DNA from: Fistulifera solaris
Lineage: Eukaryota > Bacillariophyta > Bacillariophyceae > Naviculales > Stauroneidaceae
Direction: 5' to 3'
Length of the DNA stretch: 64,000 nucleotides
NCBI GenBank assembly: GCA_030295235.1
Contig: AP026149.1
Location: 496,001 to 560,000 of the forward strand
This document shows positions 20,875 through 32,019 of the stretch, piece after piece. Each line of letters begins with the position of its first letter. Within the stretch, counting starts at the first letter, position 1. The notes beneath the pieces were generated by a model that saw only the letters and a program-made list of their open reading frames with translations, made no database searches and had not been told where the DNA came from. The position numbers were made by a program, and so were the translations under genes.

Positions 20875-22372
20875 CTAAATCACTCTCCTGCGTTTATGTT
20901 CGTTGTTTTCCGTTAACGGTGACGAATTAACGTTTTCATGATCCTCATCTAGAAGTACTGCTTGAAGGAAATCATGCACTACATCGGAATGATTCGACAA
21001 TAGAAGAGCGATACGCTGAAAATCGTTCGAGGCACTGTTCATTAAAGCGTTGCCTAACAGAATTGGTCGCTCCGGCGCCGCGACCATACTCGCCAGGCCG
21101 CAGTAGAAACGGTTGAATGCATAAAGCTTATCAATCGACAAACCATTTGAGTAATTACGCCCCACACAATTTTTGACTGCGACACTTCTATTGTAAGTCA
21201 AGAATTCACGAAGATAAGAGAAAGCAGGACCAAATGCGTACGTGGGTGCATTAAGCTTCAATGTACGAAGTTTTTTGTGGTCCCTGAGACCGTCCAAAAA
21301 AGTCTTCACGTGACGACGCCAGTGGAATAATTTGACTCGATAGCACAAAGTTAGAGATCTTAGATTGAGATTGGAATGCCCGGCGCGAATTATTTCTTCT
21401 AAGACACTATCCGGGACATCGCCACCAAGTCGTCCATGAATTGCGACTTCCAACTCCACGAAATGGCCCAAAGTAGCCACGCGACGGAAAAAGCAGCGGA
21501 TAGCTTCAAATGGAAAGTTGCCGTCATATTTGTGGTAAATTTTAAGTGTAGTTTCTTGGTCACAATCGGTAAACATTGAAACGCACTTTCATGCAGCGAC
21601 GATGTTTCGATTTTGTAGTCCAAATGATCCACTGGCGTAGAGAAGGGAAGAAAGACAAGATCCTCCTCCTGAAACAATGGTAGAGTAAGCTTCTCTATTG
21701 TGTCGACTTGTAACAGACGTCTCAAACTGTCGATTCCAAAGTGAAAGTAGTAAAGTAGTAACGCTAAGGAGCCAAACGATGTTTCACGGCTTGCGAGTGC
21801 ATCAACAAACGCCGTGCCATGATCTTCGAAGTTACATTTCCGCAGAGTTAGTTGCATAGGGTGAGACCTTGTTGCTAAGAAGATAGACTGTTCGACACTC
21901 AACGTCAATCTCTCCAAGATCAGATGTCGGGATGAAGCTGCCCAAGATAAACATTGACATCCAACTGGTCGGAAATCGAAAAAGGTGCGCGAAACGACAG
22001 TCACATCAGAGTCCGCTTCGCTTGGCCCCGTCACAGCCAAGAATAAAGCAGCTGTCTCTGCTATTGCTTCCTCAGTTTCACCTACGATGTGTAAACTAGA
22101 ACCATGAGGTTTAAAATCCAAGCACAGGTCTTTTTTAAGATGAGAGGTAGGATAGGCGTTGAGACCGTAAGGTGTCACGTACGTCAATGTGCCGTTTTCC
22201 CGCCAAATAGCCAGAAGGTTTCCCCAAGAATTTAACTCTTCCAGGTTCAAAGGTGTTCGACGCAGCTTGTACGTAGGCGATTCTACCCCGTTTTCCCATC
22301 GAGCAATTTGCTCTTCTTTGCAAAAGGAATAATTTCAAAAACGGAGCCACGTTTTGCGCTTTCGCTCGACAT
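20875..22372 (-). CDS. Leucine-rich-repeat-like diatom protein, two apparent frameshifts
   Basis: Assembled from ATG 22372 (MSSESAKRGSVFEIIPFAKE) the protein is about 499 residues. It has irregular leucine-rich strands such as RHLILERLTLSVEQSIFLA, MQLTLRKCNFEDHGTAFVDA and NLNLRSLTLCYRVKLFHW, resembling multi-copy LRR/F-box-like diatom proteins of unknown role. The C-terminus ends in a basic cluster (HKRRRVI), a possible nuclear signal. Frames break at 22317-22319 (TTT, one short) and 21540-21543 (TTTT, one short); both fixes restore smooth sequence. Two breaks could also mean an ageing family member. Confidence 0.55.
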
Positions 22373-23074
22373 CTCTCTTTGAAAAAGGAGTGGAGAAGGT
22401 TTTGAAGCAGCAGCTCGTTCTAGAGTGAGTAAAGCGAAATGAAAGCAGCAGCAAGCGGCGGGGCGGGGCGGGGCGGGGCAGGTTTAGAAATCTTTTCAAC
22501 ATATAAGAGTAATAGATTATCCCAGCTAATCACCTACCAGTACTCTCTACTCCAGTCATCACTTGCCCACATCTTCTCCAAAACCTCGTGCGCGAATAAA
22601 GCGGACACATCAAGAAGCATTGCATCATGATCATGACTAAAAATCCAATCGTGGCGAAATAAAAGTGGACTTTGAAAATAGTGAAGCTTGAGGAGAACGA
22701 TAATGGGGCTTTTCGACCTAATCAAACGTCAATGACCGTCAACATAATCCTCGAATCGCTTGACTCAAATGACTCAAATGATCAGAGAACGGAGAATGCT
22801 TTGCCAGTAGTACCAGAAATTAGAAATAATAGACATCGATTTTCCTGGAAATGGAACAGGGATTTATACCTAGCCAATTCGTTCAATTAAAAGATATGTT
22901 TCGTGGATAGTTATTTCTCCGAGCTGCACATAACTTATGCTATACTTGTATCAAGCGATGAGAACTGTTTCTCATTCATAAAAATATTTCGAAATCATTC
23001 ATGCCGGCAAAGAACGCACCAAAACGGAAGAAGGATGACAACTGTTTCTAAAGTGGTGGTTTCTGTATTTCTTA
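22373..23074. other. Intergenic region with a GGGGC run
   Basis: 702 bp between the LRR-like gene start and the 3' end of the tetraspan gene. Besides the G-rich run at 22457-22482 nothing is recognised; the small frames here are not gene-like. Confidence 0.5.
22457..22482 (+). repeat. Potential G-quadruplex, (GGGGC)4
   Basis: Four GGGG tracts separated by single C (22460-22478) with GG on each flank, about 90 bp upstream of the LRR-like gene start on the opposite strand. Confidence 0.85.
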
Positions 23075-24499
23075 CTACCCATGAATAAAATTAGGTTGTT
23101 CAAACTTCAATCCGAAGTCTGTTCGCCTAAGTAATTGATGGACCGTCTGGATCGCCGACCTGTGGGCGTTTTCCTGCAGCGCTTCATAGCCTGTGCCTTC
23201 TTGAGCTGCCGGCGCACCCACGTTAGCCCTATTCGGATCGTCACGGCCCTGTTCATAATCGTTGGAAACGTAGTTTGCTTGACCGTTGCCTTGACTGTAA
23301 TGGTAGTTCGGATCATTTCCTTGCTGCTGGTTGTTGGCGTCGTAATTTTGAACATAGTTTCCTTGTTCATCGTAGTAGCCCTGATCGTAGTAGCCCGGTT
23401 GCCCGTAACCTTGTTGGTCGTAATATCCCGACTGTGGTTGAACCATTTGTTGTCTTTCTCGTCCTTCTTCTCCCTCTGAGTCATCATCCTCATCCTCGTC
23501 GTCGTCATCATCCGAGTCGGAATCATCTTCTCGACGAATTCTACCATCGCGATCGTCTGCCAAGGCCGCAAAGTACGAGTATCGCTTGCGTCCATCCTGT
23601 GTCACTTCCGGGATAGGATACTTATCATGTTCACCCTCGTAATAGAGATCTGCCAGATCTTGTTGCTCGTCTGTAATAATCTGATTGGGATCTTTCTTGC
23701 GTTTGAACCAGGGACGACGTTCGCCATTGTCGCGGGACGGACCTTCCGGTGCCGCACCACCAAAAGCTTTTGATGGTATTTGCGGAGGACAACCAAAACA
23801 TGAATGTCGTGAGTGCATAGCCACTACCTTGTGCTACATCGCACTTGTTTTCCTGGCAAAATTCCGATCCAAATACCAGAAAACTGAGCCCCATGCAAAT
23901 GGACGCAATGAGATACGCCCACATCAACCAACGAGCAAACATGCTCTGCGAATACGCGCACATACAAGTACTGAAAACAATAAAGAATGCCACGGTACCC
24001 AGAAACATACTGAGCCACGTAAAGAATTTCGAAGCATTGACCCAGGCGTCGATGATTTCCGCTTTCTCGTCTTCCGCATAGTAACTGCAGGACTTGTAGT
24101 CTGACACCAATCCATAGTCCGTTTCCCTTGAATAAAAGCCGTAACCACGCTCACTGCCAGGAATGGGATCTCCCGTCACTGGATTGATGATATGGATGCG
24201 TTGCATAAAACAGGAACCCAAAGTATAGACATTAAAATAGACTCCACCGAAAGCGGACATGATGCTCATGAACGAAAAACAGCATCCGTGGGGCCATGCA
24301 CTAGAAAAGTAAAGAAAAAGAGGAACAATATGATGATTGATAGGATAAGACAGACGCTTACGAATGCTTGACAGTGACGAAAGAAAAGGACTTACCATAT
24401 TCCGCGAAACTCGGCATCGGGGATATTGCAGGTCGCACAATACCGCACGACATTGCGAGGCCGACAGGGCTCACAACAGCGTGTAATTACACCTCCCAT
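23075..24499 (-). CDS. Four-span membrane protein with an acidic, Gln/Tyr/Asn-rich tail; one apparent frameshift
   Basis: Exon 1 (24499-24396) codes MGGVITRCCEPCRP and RYCATCNIPDAEFRGI, a Cys-rich start with a possible myristoyl-palmitoyl site. A 95-bp intron (24395-24301) leads to CAWPHGCCFSFMSIMSAFGG. Four hydrophobic segments follow, with a luminal loop ending in SYY between the first two and CQENKCD before the last. After the last (YALTTFMFWLSSANTI) comes a cytosolic tail with EQQDLADLYYEG, a 25-residue Asp/Glu run and tandem YYDQQGYGQPGYYDQGYYDE repeats, a prion-like composition. The frame breaks at 23762-23765 (AAAA, one extra). Product about 442 residues. Function unknown. Confidence 0.65.
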
Positions 24500-25207
24500 T
24501 TGTTACCTGAAGAATACTTGTGTGTGATTCTTTGTGATTGACGAGAAAGGCAGGCTCCGATTTTGTCTTGGTATTTCAAATTGCAATGGAAAGGGATCAT
24601 CGCGTCGGAGGCACTGTGCGCTAATTTGATCTTGGAACGCGTTTACATTTTGGTACTGTACAAAAAAATTGCAAGGGTCATAGCTATGGTCATTCTGAAA
24701 TTGGGAGTGTCGTCTTTCTTTCATACTTTGTACTCATAACCTTACTGGAAAAATTGAGCATGACAAAAAAATGGATGTTTTCCGATTAAGGAATGGGGAC
24801 CGTGTAAATGAACGCCATCAGTAAGGTTAAAGCTTTTGTTTGCTAGGCACCTTTTGTAGGTACAGTTCATTTCTGCAACATCGTGAGAGACAACAAAACC
24901 GATAAAGACTTAATTTTCTTGTTACTCCTTTCTTACACAATCGTTACTTTTCCTAACTGCACGGAACTGATGTTGGTGATGGGAATATTCGTGTAGACAA
25001 GCCATGTTGACTCATGACTGAAATCCAGTCGGAATTACCACAGCGTCAACACAGTAAAATTGAAAAGGAAACGAAAATGTTTGTTGTACCTTGTAACGGG
25101 TACGCTGCGGCGACGACGCAATAAACGCCTGGTGATGATAAGAATCTTTGTTGCCTTTCCTTTATTCATTTATTTTATTGTTCTATTCTTTTTACAACTA
25201 TTACCTC
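24500..25207. promoter_or_regulatory. Intergenic region between divergent tetraspan and CSN5 genes
   Basis: 708 bp, AT-rich, holding two promoters and 5' UTRs. A T-rich stretch precedes the CSN5 start. No gene or repeat found. Confidence 0.4.
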
Positions 25208-26372
25208 ATGACTAAACAAAGGACCATGGAACTGGAGAAATCACCCTCTGAAACGAAGGAAGAAACTAGCCAACCGGATGCTCGATTTCACCTCGATGAG
25301 GCGGCACTCGAAACCCTTCGCACGGAAGCGCCCTGGATGAAAAATCCCAAATACTTTCAATCCGTGACAATTTCTCCGTCGGCAATCATTAAAATCATGA
25401 TGCACTGTCAATCGGGTGTCGACAAAGGCATTCAAAAGGGTGGTGCGTGTGTGAGAGCGAACGCTGATGGGACAAGAGAGACTCGATAGCTCACTCTTTT
25501 CTTATTTCTCCTTTTACTACAGGCAATCCCATTGAAGTTATGGGATTACTATTGGGTCGTCCGGACACACTAAATTCGAATACACTCATAATTACGGATG
25601 CTTTCCCGTTGCCGATTGAAGGATTCGAGACTCGTGTTGTGGCCGATGATGAACATGTGGTCAATCACATGATCAGTTTGGGCGAATCGCTCGAAGCAAC
25701 CCGAAAGGAAAAATTCATGGGATGGTATCACTCGCATCCGTTCGATCTGAGTGAACATTCGCACTGTTTTTTGTCACAAACGGATTTAACGACACAGTTG
25801 CAATGGCAGCGCGCGGAAGATCCGCACGGTAATCCTTTGTAGCCCTCGTCGTCGATCCGTTGCGTTCGATGTACACCGAATATCCCGAAATCAAAGCATT
25901 TCGTGCCTATCCTCCCGAATACAACAGCCCCGTGCCGATTGAGTGTCCGAATGGGTCGATTGAAACATCCGATCAGATACGTCTGGAGAAATGGGGAAGT
26001 TGTTGGAATCGCTATTACGAACTCAAAGTCGAATACTACATGTCAACGGTGTCACGAAAAGTCATTGTGGATGGATTGACACAAGATTCATTGTGGATGC
26101 GGTCGTTGGTTCGTGCACCGCCGTCGTTGTGGATGCCGCAGATGAAGTCTGTAGCAAACGACTTTGTGCACGCGGCCAATTCCAAAATTGTGGGCAGTGC
26201 GGGCGGTGGCGGTAGATCTGCCATGGGAAGTCGTTCCTCCGTGCGTCCCGATCCACCGCAGTCGCAAGAGTGGAACAAAGTGGTCATGCAAGTCAGTGAT
26301 CTGGCCATGGAGCATTTGGCACAGGAAACTTTGCAAGAATCCAAGAACATAGTGTTTAGCGTTGGCTTGTAA
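25208..26372 (+). CDS. CSN5: COP9 signalosome subunit 5 (JAMM deneddylase), one apparent frameshift
   Basis: Exon 1 (25208-25442) contains FHLDEAALETLRTEAPWMKN and YFQSVTISPSAIIKIMMH, the classic CSN5 N-terminus. An 80-bp intron (25443-25522) leads to GGNPIEVMGLLLGRP with the catalytic Glu. The JAMM motif reads GWYHSHP, then FLSQTDL: the His pair, Ser and Asp are all present, but the loop is longer than the usual H-x-H-x7-S-x2-D by about five residues (FDLSEHSHC). VVDPLRSM and the extended C-terminal domain follow. Role: removes NEDD8 from cullins within the CSN complex. The frame breaks at 25836-25838 (TTT, one short); correction gives NPFVALVVDPLR and 361 residues. Confidence 0.92.
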
Positions 26373-26480
26373 GTCGTTCCCATTGGAGTCCGATCGTAAA
26401 GTACGGTTCTAGAGAACAATATAGTGTATATAGAAAAGATATCTACATTAACTGTACCTGTATCATCTCATTTCCAGTTC

Positions 26481-27429
26481 TTATTTCGAACTTCGTTTAG
26501 CCGTAATAATGAAAAGCGGGTCACTTCTTCCTGGATTAGGGCTCGCATCGGTACATTTGGGTGGATCAAAGCAGCCAGCATAATGAAAGAAACTTCCCAC
26601 GATAAAAATGTGTTCCAGGTCGCTGGTTTGTAACCAAATTTGCATCGCTTTGGTAGGGAAACACCTGAAAAAAAGAGTGAGCTGACGCTTCCGTCAAAAA
26701 GCTTTCCCCCGCCAATCGTCCTCGACGCATTGAAAAGACGTACCGATTGCTGATGCTGATAATCGCTTCGCCTCCGGGGCGCAAGACTCGGCCAATTTCT
26801 TTGACAACTTCCAGTGGCTGTGTCAAGTAATCAATGGAAACAACACACGTAACCTGATGAAACAGACGATGTTGTAAGAAAAGAAAGCGGTATCATAATA
26901 GCAGCACCAAAATTGTCATTCATACCTTATCAAAAGAAGCATCGTCAAAGGGAAACTTCGGGTTCTTGTTAAGATTTTGTACAACATAGTCGGTCAGTTG
27001 AGGGTTCTTGCTGAGCTCAAACTCGTTCATACCCAATCCAACGACCTTTCCGCCTTTGAAGTTCTTTGGATAATGCGATACCCATGAACTGCAAATATCC
27101 AGCACATCATCTCCTTCTTCTAGACTTGTCGCATAATGTTCGGTGAGTGCCAATACGGCTGCATCGTCGATGTGATAGACAAGTCGCGGTTGGCTGTAGA
27201 AGATCTCGTCTTCCGACGGATCCATGACAGCAAAGTCAACTTTGTCATCGTAGGGCCAAGATGCTGGCCATTTGGGATTGGCCAAGACCTTTTCGGCCAT
27301 ACCTTTTGTAGAGAAAGCGACCGGAAAACGAAAGCCCGGTACGCGGGCCGACGGAAAGAACGCGGATGCAGAAGTTGCCAACAACAGTGAAGGGAAGAGG
27401 TGATTCATCAGTCTAGTTTGCACTCTCAT
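26481..27429 (-). CDS. Plastid-targeted SAM-dependent methyltransferase (type 11), three exons
   Basis: Exon 1 (27429-26926) starts with a signal peptide ending LLLATSASA-FFPS, an ideal diatom plastid site. Introns at 26925-26854 (72 bp) and 26743-26665 (79 bp) have GTATGA/CAG and GTACGT/CAG ends. The spliced product of 265 residues has the SAM motif region DDVLDICSSWVSHYP, KVVGLGMNEFEL, FPFDDASFDKVTCVVSIDYL and EIGRVLRPGGEAIISISNR, the last two being motifs of methyltransferase 11 proteins. After the second intron it continues CFPTKAMQIW and FFHYAGCFDPP, as in a conserved algal/plant group of this family. The substrate is unknown. Confidence 0.8.
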
Positions 27430-27994
27430 TATTCTTTCGTGTGATGTTTAGGCTGGCGTTTACGAGTTACGAACTATATGAAGATACAAGGACGGCGTCG
27501 ATGCAATCGCATCATCTTTTATCTCATCATGGTCGCGGTGCGCGATCGGTAACACGAAATGAGAAAAATGCGAGCATGAATGACGTGTTGCGTGACTCAC
27601 AATCACGTGTGGCGAATGAAATAACGCTCCCCCTAATGAACTTTGAAGCTTCGATCGTCTGCTGGCTCCCAAAGCTAGAGCTATGTCTAAAGTCCTTGGA
27701 GCTTCTAGGATCTATCAGATCCTAGTCTTGCGTTGTTATGGGTGGGTAATATTAACGCAATTGCAAGAGCCACAACTGCACAACTAACAAAAGGATGTTG
27801 GACCGATCTGTACGGGTTGGTAAATTTACGTAGACACGAGACAAGACAGTATTTGCTACCATAAGAAAAAGAGAATCGTGATGTGTGAGCCGTGTTTAGT
27901 CTACCCAGTGACGTTCTTTTATTTCAAAGTGAAAATAAGGGGATGCCTTGGCTCAGATCTGCCATTCGACCAGCTTACAATGACTCGGTTTACT
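27430..27994. other. Intergenic region
   Basis: 565 bp holding the promoter of the methyltransferase gene and the 3' flank of the FAM136A gene. Contains the short inverted repeat ctaggatct-agatcctag near 27708-27725. No gene seen. Confidence 0.4.
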
Positions 27995-28562
27995 TTATTT
28001 ACCAGCCAGTTGTTTGGCTATGCGGTCTTTGAGAGGTTTCAAAAGTGCAATGTGCTCATCGACTGACTTGGCGGTACATGACAGCCACGTATCCTCTACT
28101 TTGCGCATTTTTCGGGCGTCGTTTTCATCTCCTGGATTCAACATGTCTCGAACTTTGTCCTGACAGTCTTGCATGGAACGACCGAGACGATTCTTGTAGT
28201 TTGATACTTCCTGTCAAAAAATGATTATAAAAAAGAATGAGTCGCAAGTCTTTGTGAAGTAGAGAGTTACGATGTAGATGCGGGAAAACAGACGTTCCTC
28301 CATTGCTAGTAAATTGACTCACTTGTTGTAGAATATTACTGGCTTGTTGATAAGGCATTTGACAGTTCTGAACGCATCGTCCCAACGTTTCGGAAGGACC
28401 TGCTGTACCTGCTTTGTCAAAACAAGCGACGCAGCAAGCATATGCCTCGCGGGCCTGTTTGCGCACGTGCAATCGTTGGATTTCATCAATTACAATGCGC
28501 TCTTGTCCTTCCAGTTTGGCCATGAGTGCCTGTGCTTTCGCTTGTACTTCTGGATTTGACAT
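27995..28562 (-). CDS. FAM136A-like (DUF842) mitochondrial protein
   Basis: Exon 1 (28562-28323) and exon 2 (28210-27995) are split by a 112-bp intron (GTGAGT...TGACAG). The 151-residue product shows the twin Cys pairs of the family: EAYACCVACFDKAG, LGRCVQNCQMPYQQASN, then RSMQDCQDKV and DTWLSCTAKSVDEHI. This is the CxxxC-helix-CxxxC layout of FAM136A, an intermembrane-space protein of animals and fungi. Without the intron the C-terminus is wrong. Intact. Confidence 0.85.
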
Positions 28563-29105
28563 CTTGTTAAACTATTTGAGCAGTTTGGTTGTACATTCAA
28601 TCTGTTGTTATTATTGCTTGTTCTTGCATCGGATCTTAGTCATCGATCTTTTTCCATTTTTTAGGGTATGGCGAAAATGAGCGTCTCCGTTTAAGACTAT
28701 AGGTCAAAGTGTATGGTTACAACTACCAAGGGTTAGTGTATATAGTGTTGTCCCCGAAAAAGTAACATATCCTTAATGAAAAGAAACCTAGTATTTTCAG
28801 GCTTATGGTTTTGATACTCATCCATACTTTGTATATTCAAAAGAGTTCCAAAATGGTTTTAGATGCTTATCTAAAGATCGTCACTTCACCAAGTAAACTC
28901 CGTCAATTTTACAAAAGGATTGTAAGGTTTAAGACAGCACTTTCATGCTTTGATGCTGTCTCTTGTTTAAATTGGTCTTTATGAAGGAGAACACCTGCAT
29001 TTGACTCCGTACAGACCAACTTCGCATCTCAGCTGAACGGAAATGGCGAGTTTATTGTAAAGCGGGCCTTTTGTAAGCATTTGTGACTTTTCCTCTAGTT
29101 TTACA
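28563..29105. promoter_or_regulatory. Intergenic region between divergent FAM136A and RABL6-like genes
   Basis: 543 bp, AT-rich, likely shared promoter space. A near-palindrome gacagcac...gatgctgtc occurs at about 28934-28962. No gene seen. Confidence 0.35.
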
Positions 29106-31109
29106 ATGGGCACCACCGAATCCATTCTTTACGACGACGAAGACGACGATCAACATGAAAAGGAAGTCGCCGATCTATTTACACCGGATTCACGTCGAAA
29201 AGGGAGACCGTCAACGACTCCCTTGCCTTCCACGGCAAGACGACGGAATGTTCAATCGCCATCCGAAAAGAACCCTCCATTGTTTGTGTTGAATGTCACA
29301 ATTCTTGGATTAACGAAAGCGGGAAAGCAAACTTTGCTACATCGACTACGGGGAAAAGATCCATTTTCGGTTGTGCTGGAGAAACAAAGCTCGGCTCAGG
29401 TGCCGTACCAATCACCTCGGCCAGTCGAAGATCGCATTCAACTTCACGCACAAATTCATCGAGAATCTAGCAATTCACAACTACAGACGGATCTGGCAAT
29501 TTTACTGATTGATCCACGACACGATCGAAAGCGGATAGAGCAGTCAATCGGTGAAGCCATTCAATCGGTATGGCGCTCGACGCAAAATGAAAACAACAAA
29601 CCATTTTGTCTATGTATACTCCTCAACTTTTGGGACAAACTCCACAAGAGTGATAAGAAACAACGGAAAACGCAAGTCTCCGAATCGGATGTTCAACAAA
29701 TGACGTTGCTGGCTCTTCAAGACCTATCCACGGATGTAGAACCCTCGCGACTTCATCTGCAGTTTGCAACATCGTCTCTCTTCAACTGCTACGGTCTGGG
29801 AATTTTACACTTTTTCATTTATCAATCTTATTTGCTACTCAAACAATGGCAGTTACATAACAAATTACAAGCAATTCGACAAACTTTCCAACAATCTCGA
29901 GAATCGGTACCTCAAGTCATTCCTTATGAAGTTTATCTTAAGCAGCTGCGCAACCCACCACCGGTCCCCTCTCCCGAACAACCCAAACAATCAACAACTA
30001 GAGATTCGTCACAGGCTTCAACCCAAATAGAAACCCAGCGACGACCTGTTGTGATGCCGACGGAAGTATCCCTTAAGCCCACCAGCTCACTGCAGAACGC
30101 GGAAGCTTCGAGGAAAGCTCTTGAAGCATTTTTGGCCGACGAAGATGACGAGGATGAGGTCATTTTTAAACAGCATAATGTGTACGACAGCGACGAGGAG
30201 AGTGAAGTGTTCATCGATGAGTCAGGACGAAGGCATATGGCGGGACCTGACAATAGCAGAAGTGATAGTCGATCAGAAATATCCTTTGAGAGCAAGGCAG
30301 GGCAAAGTTTAGACAGCAAGACAAAGAACAATGAAACGGGGGACTCTGTAGAATTTCGGCAAAGCGGCGCCTTGACTTCAATAGGCTCAAATTGTGACAA
30401 TAGTAGCCATAGCCCTTCCCGTACGTCGTCAGCAAAGGCGGATATTGTAGAGGTCGGATCTATAAGTCCGCATGCCTCGAACTTTTCCGAGGAGGACTCG
30501 GAACATGAACCCAGTAATTACATCAGCCCTCCGGTCGAAGCCGAAACGTCAGATAAGCACCGCAATGAGGAATCTACGATAGTAGACGAAGAGCTCACCA
30601 AACACACACGCAACGGTGACCGTCACAAGAAGGCCCAAGCTACCCTTCCAGTGACTGCTAATAAGGTTGATGAAAACCCAACACCGATAATAGTGTCAAC
30701 GAACAACAATGCCGTCGAAAACGCTGAGGACGGGGATGAAAGCGAGTTTTTTGTGGAAGAAGCTGATGGTGCTTCAGACCCTATTCCAGAAGCATCTACA
30801 AAGGCGATTGCAAACAGCCCCCGGCCCTCAGCAGAATCCGCTTCGATTGACACACAGGACGCATCCATTGCTGCGAAGGTACCTCTTACGAATGGAAAGA
30901 GTCAAGATCGATCAAGTCAGATGAGTCCAGCAGTACTTGTCGCCATTGCCGCTGCTCAGCAAGCAGCAGAAGCAATGCTTGAGCAGCAGTTGTCACAGGA
31001 AAGTGAAAAGAAGGCGCGTGAAAAGAAACCGAAGAAGGAAAAGAAAAAGAAGGAGAAAAGGAAGAAAGAAGTTAAGATCCAGAGGGAATTGGACGCCCTG
31101 TCGGACTGA
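29106..31109 (+). CDS. RABL6-like atypical small GTPase with a long acidic and Lys-rich tail
   Basis: An intact single-exon frame of 667 residues starting MGTTES, a possible myristoylation site. Residues 62-80 read LNVTILGLTKAGKQTLLHRL, a P-loop (G-x4-GKQT). LAILLIDPRHD stands where the switch II region would be, and CILLNFWDKL replaces the usual NKxD guanine motif. FATSSLFNCYGLGILHFFIY and QLHNKLQ match the end of the RABL6 GTPase domain, so this is a divergent member. The remaining 370 residues are disordered: a LEAFLADEDDEDE segment as in RABL6, then Ser/Asp/Glu-rich sequence, and a final Lys cluster (KKPKKEKKKKEKRKKE) that may be nuclear or RNA/DNA binding. Its role in diatoms is unknown. 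Confidence 0.65.
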   Translation: MGTTESILYDDEDDDQHEKEVADLFTPDSRRKGRPSTTPLPSTARRRNVQSPSEKNPPLFVLNVTILGLTKAGKQTLLHRLRGKDPFSVVLEKQSSAQVPYQSPRPVEDRIQLHAQIHRESSNSQLQTDLAILLIDPRHDRKRIEQSIGEAIQSVWRSTQNENNKPFCLCILLNFWDKLHKSDKKQRKTQVSESDVQQMTLLALQDLSTDVEPSRLHLQFATSSLFNCYGLGILHFFIYQSYLLLKQWQLHNKLQAIRQTFQQSRESVPQVIPYEVYLKQLRNPPPVPSPEQPKQSTTRDSSQASTQIETQRRPVVMPTEVSLKPTSSLQNAEASRKALEAFLADEDDEDEVIFKQHNVYDSDEESEVFIDESGRRHMAGPDNSRSDSRSEISFESKAGQSLDSKTKNNETGDSVEFRQSGALTSIGSNCDNSSHSPSRTSSAKADIVEVGSISPHASNFSEEDSEHEPSNYISPPVEAETSDKHRNEESTIVDEELTKHTRNGDRHKKAQATLPVTANKVDENPTPIIVSTNNNAVENAEDGDESEFFVEEADGASDPIPEASTKAIANSPRPSAESASIDTQDASIAAKVPLTNGKSQDRSSQMSPAVLVAIAAAQQAAEAMLEQQLSQESEKKAREKKPKKEKKKKEKRKKEVKIQRELDALSD

Positions 31110-31197
31110 TGATACATGCTACAAAAGCCGGAGAAGGTAGCCAAACACTTTCATGAACTAATTTTGCTTCAATTTGTAAACTGATAATTTTCATTCT

Positions 31198-32019
31198 TTA
31201 TAGTTTCTCGAGAGCAGCAGTTACTTCTTCTGGGGTTGCAATATGGAAGCCCTTCTCAGGAGTTACGCGGGCCAGTTCTATATTGTCAGTGGAAATTTTT
31301 TCTTCCATAACCTGCTTCAGGGTGCTAAGCGCCAGAACTTCAGCTTCGTCTAAAGTCATCGTGTCCGAATACGATTCTTCCAAGTTGGATTGAGCACCCT
31401 CACTACCCGCTCCGATGGCTTTCGCCTTGTAACGCACGAAGGTTCCCGATGGATCACTAAAGAACAATTGACAGCCATCGAGATCGTCGTAACCCGCCAG
31501 CAACAAAGCAACACCAAAGGGTCGACTCATTCGCTTTTTCGAATCACCATCGCTTCCTTCTCCAAACGACAATGCCAAATCGCAGACCGCTTGCGTTAAC
31601 GCTTCCACTCCCATCGGTTCATCATAAGTGAAACGGTGATTTTGTGCTTCGACACGAGCATGATCTACCAGTGTGCGAGCGTCGGCAATCAATCCAGACA
31701 TGGCTGCTCCCATATGCGAGTCAATTTCCGCAATCTTCTCTACGGAGGCCGGGTCCAGCAGAGGACTTGTCAAACGCTTTTCAACTGCCAAGATACATCC
31801 TTCCTTTGTTTGCAAGCCGACTGCTGTGGATCCGAGTTTAATAGCTTCAATAGCGTATTCGACCTGGATTGATGCAAGTGAAAGATGTAAGATCACAGCA
31901 GATAACTAATATTGATCACAAGAGGATTCATTGACGACGCATACACTTACTTGAAACAAGCGTCCTTCCGGGGAGAAAGTATTGACTCCCCGATCGTATT
32001 CAGAGCGTGTCAAGTACAT
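31198..32019 (-). CDS. PSMA5: 20S proteasome subunit alpha5
   Basis: Exon 1 (32019-31951) codes [20 protein letters not shown] and LFQ; an 87-bp intron (31950-31864) leads to [19 protein letters not shown]. The spliced protein of 244 residues follows human alpha5 closely, including [66 protein letters not shown] and LKQVMEEKI-x-TDNIELA. Role: outer ring of the 20S core particle. The intron sits at the F-Q/V-E-Y position. Intact, head-to-head with a spliceosomal gene. Confidence 0.95.
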
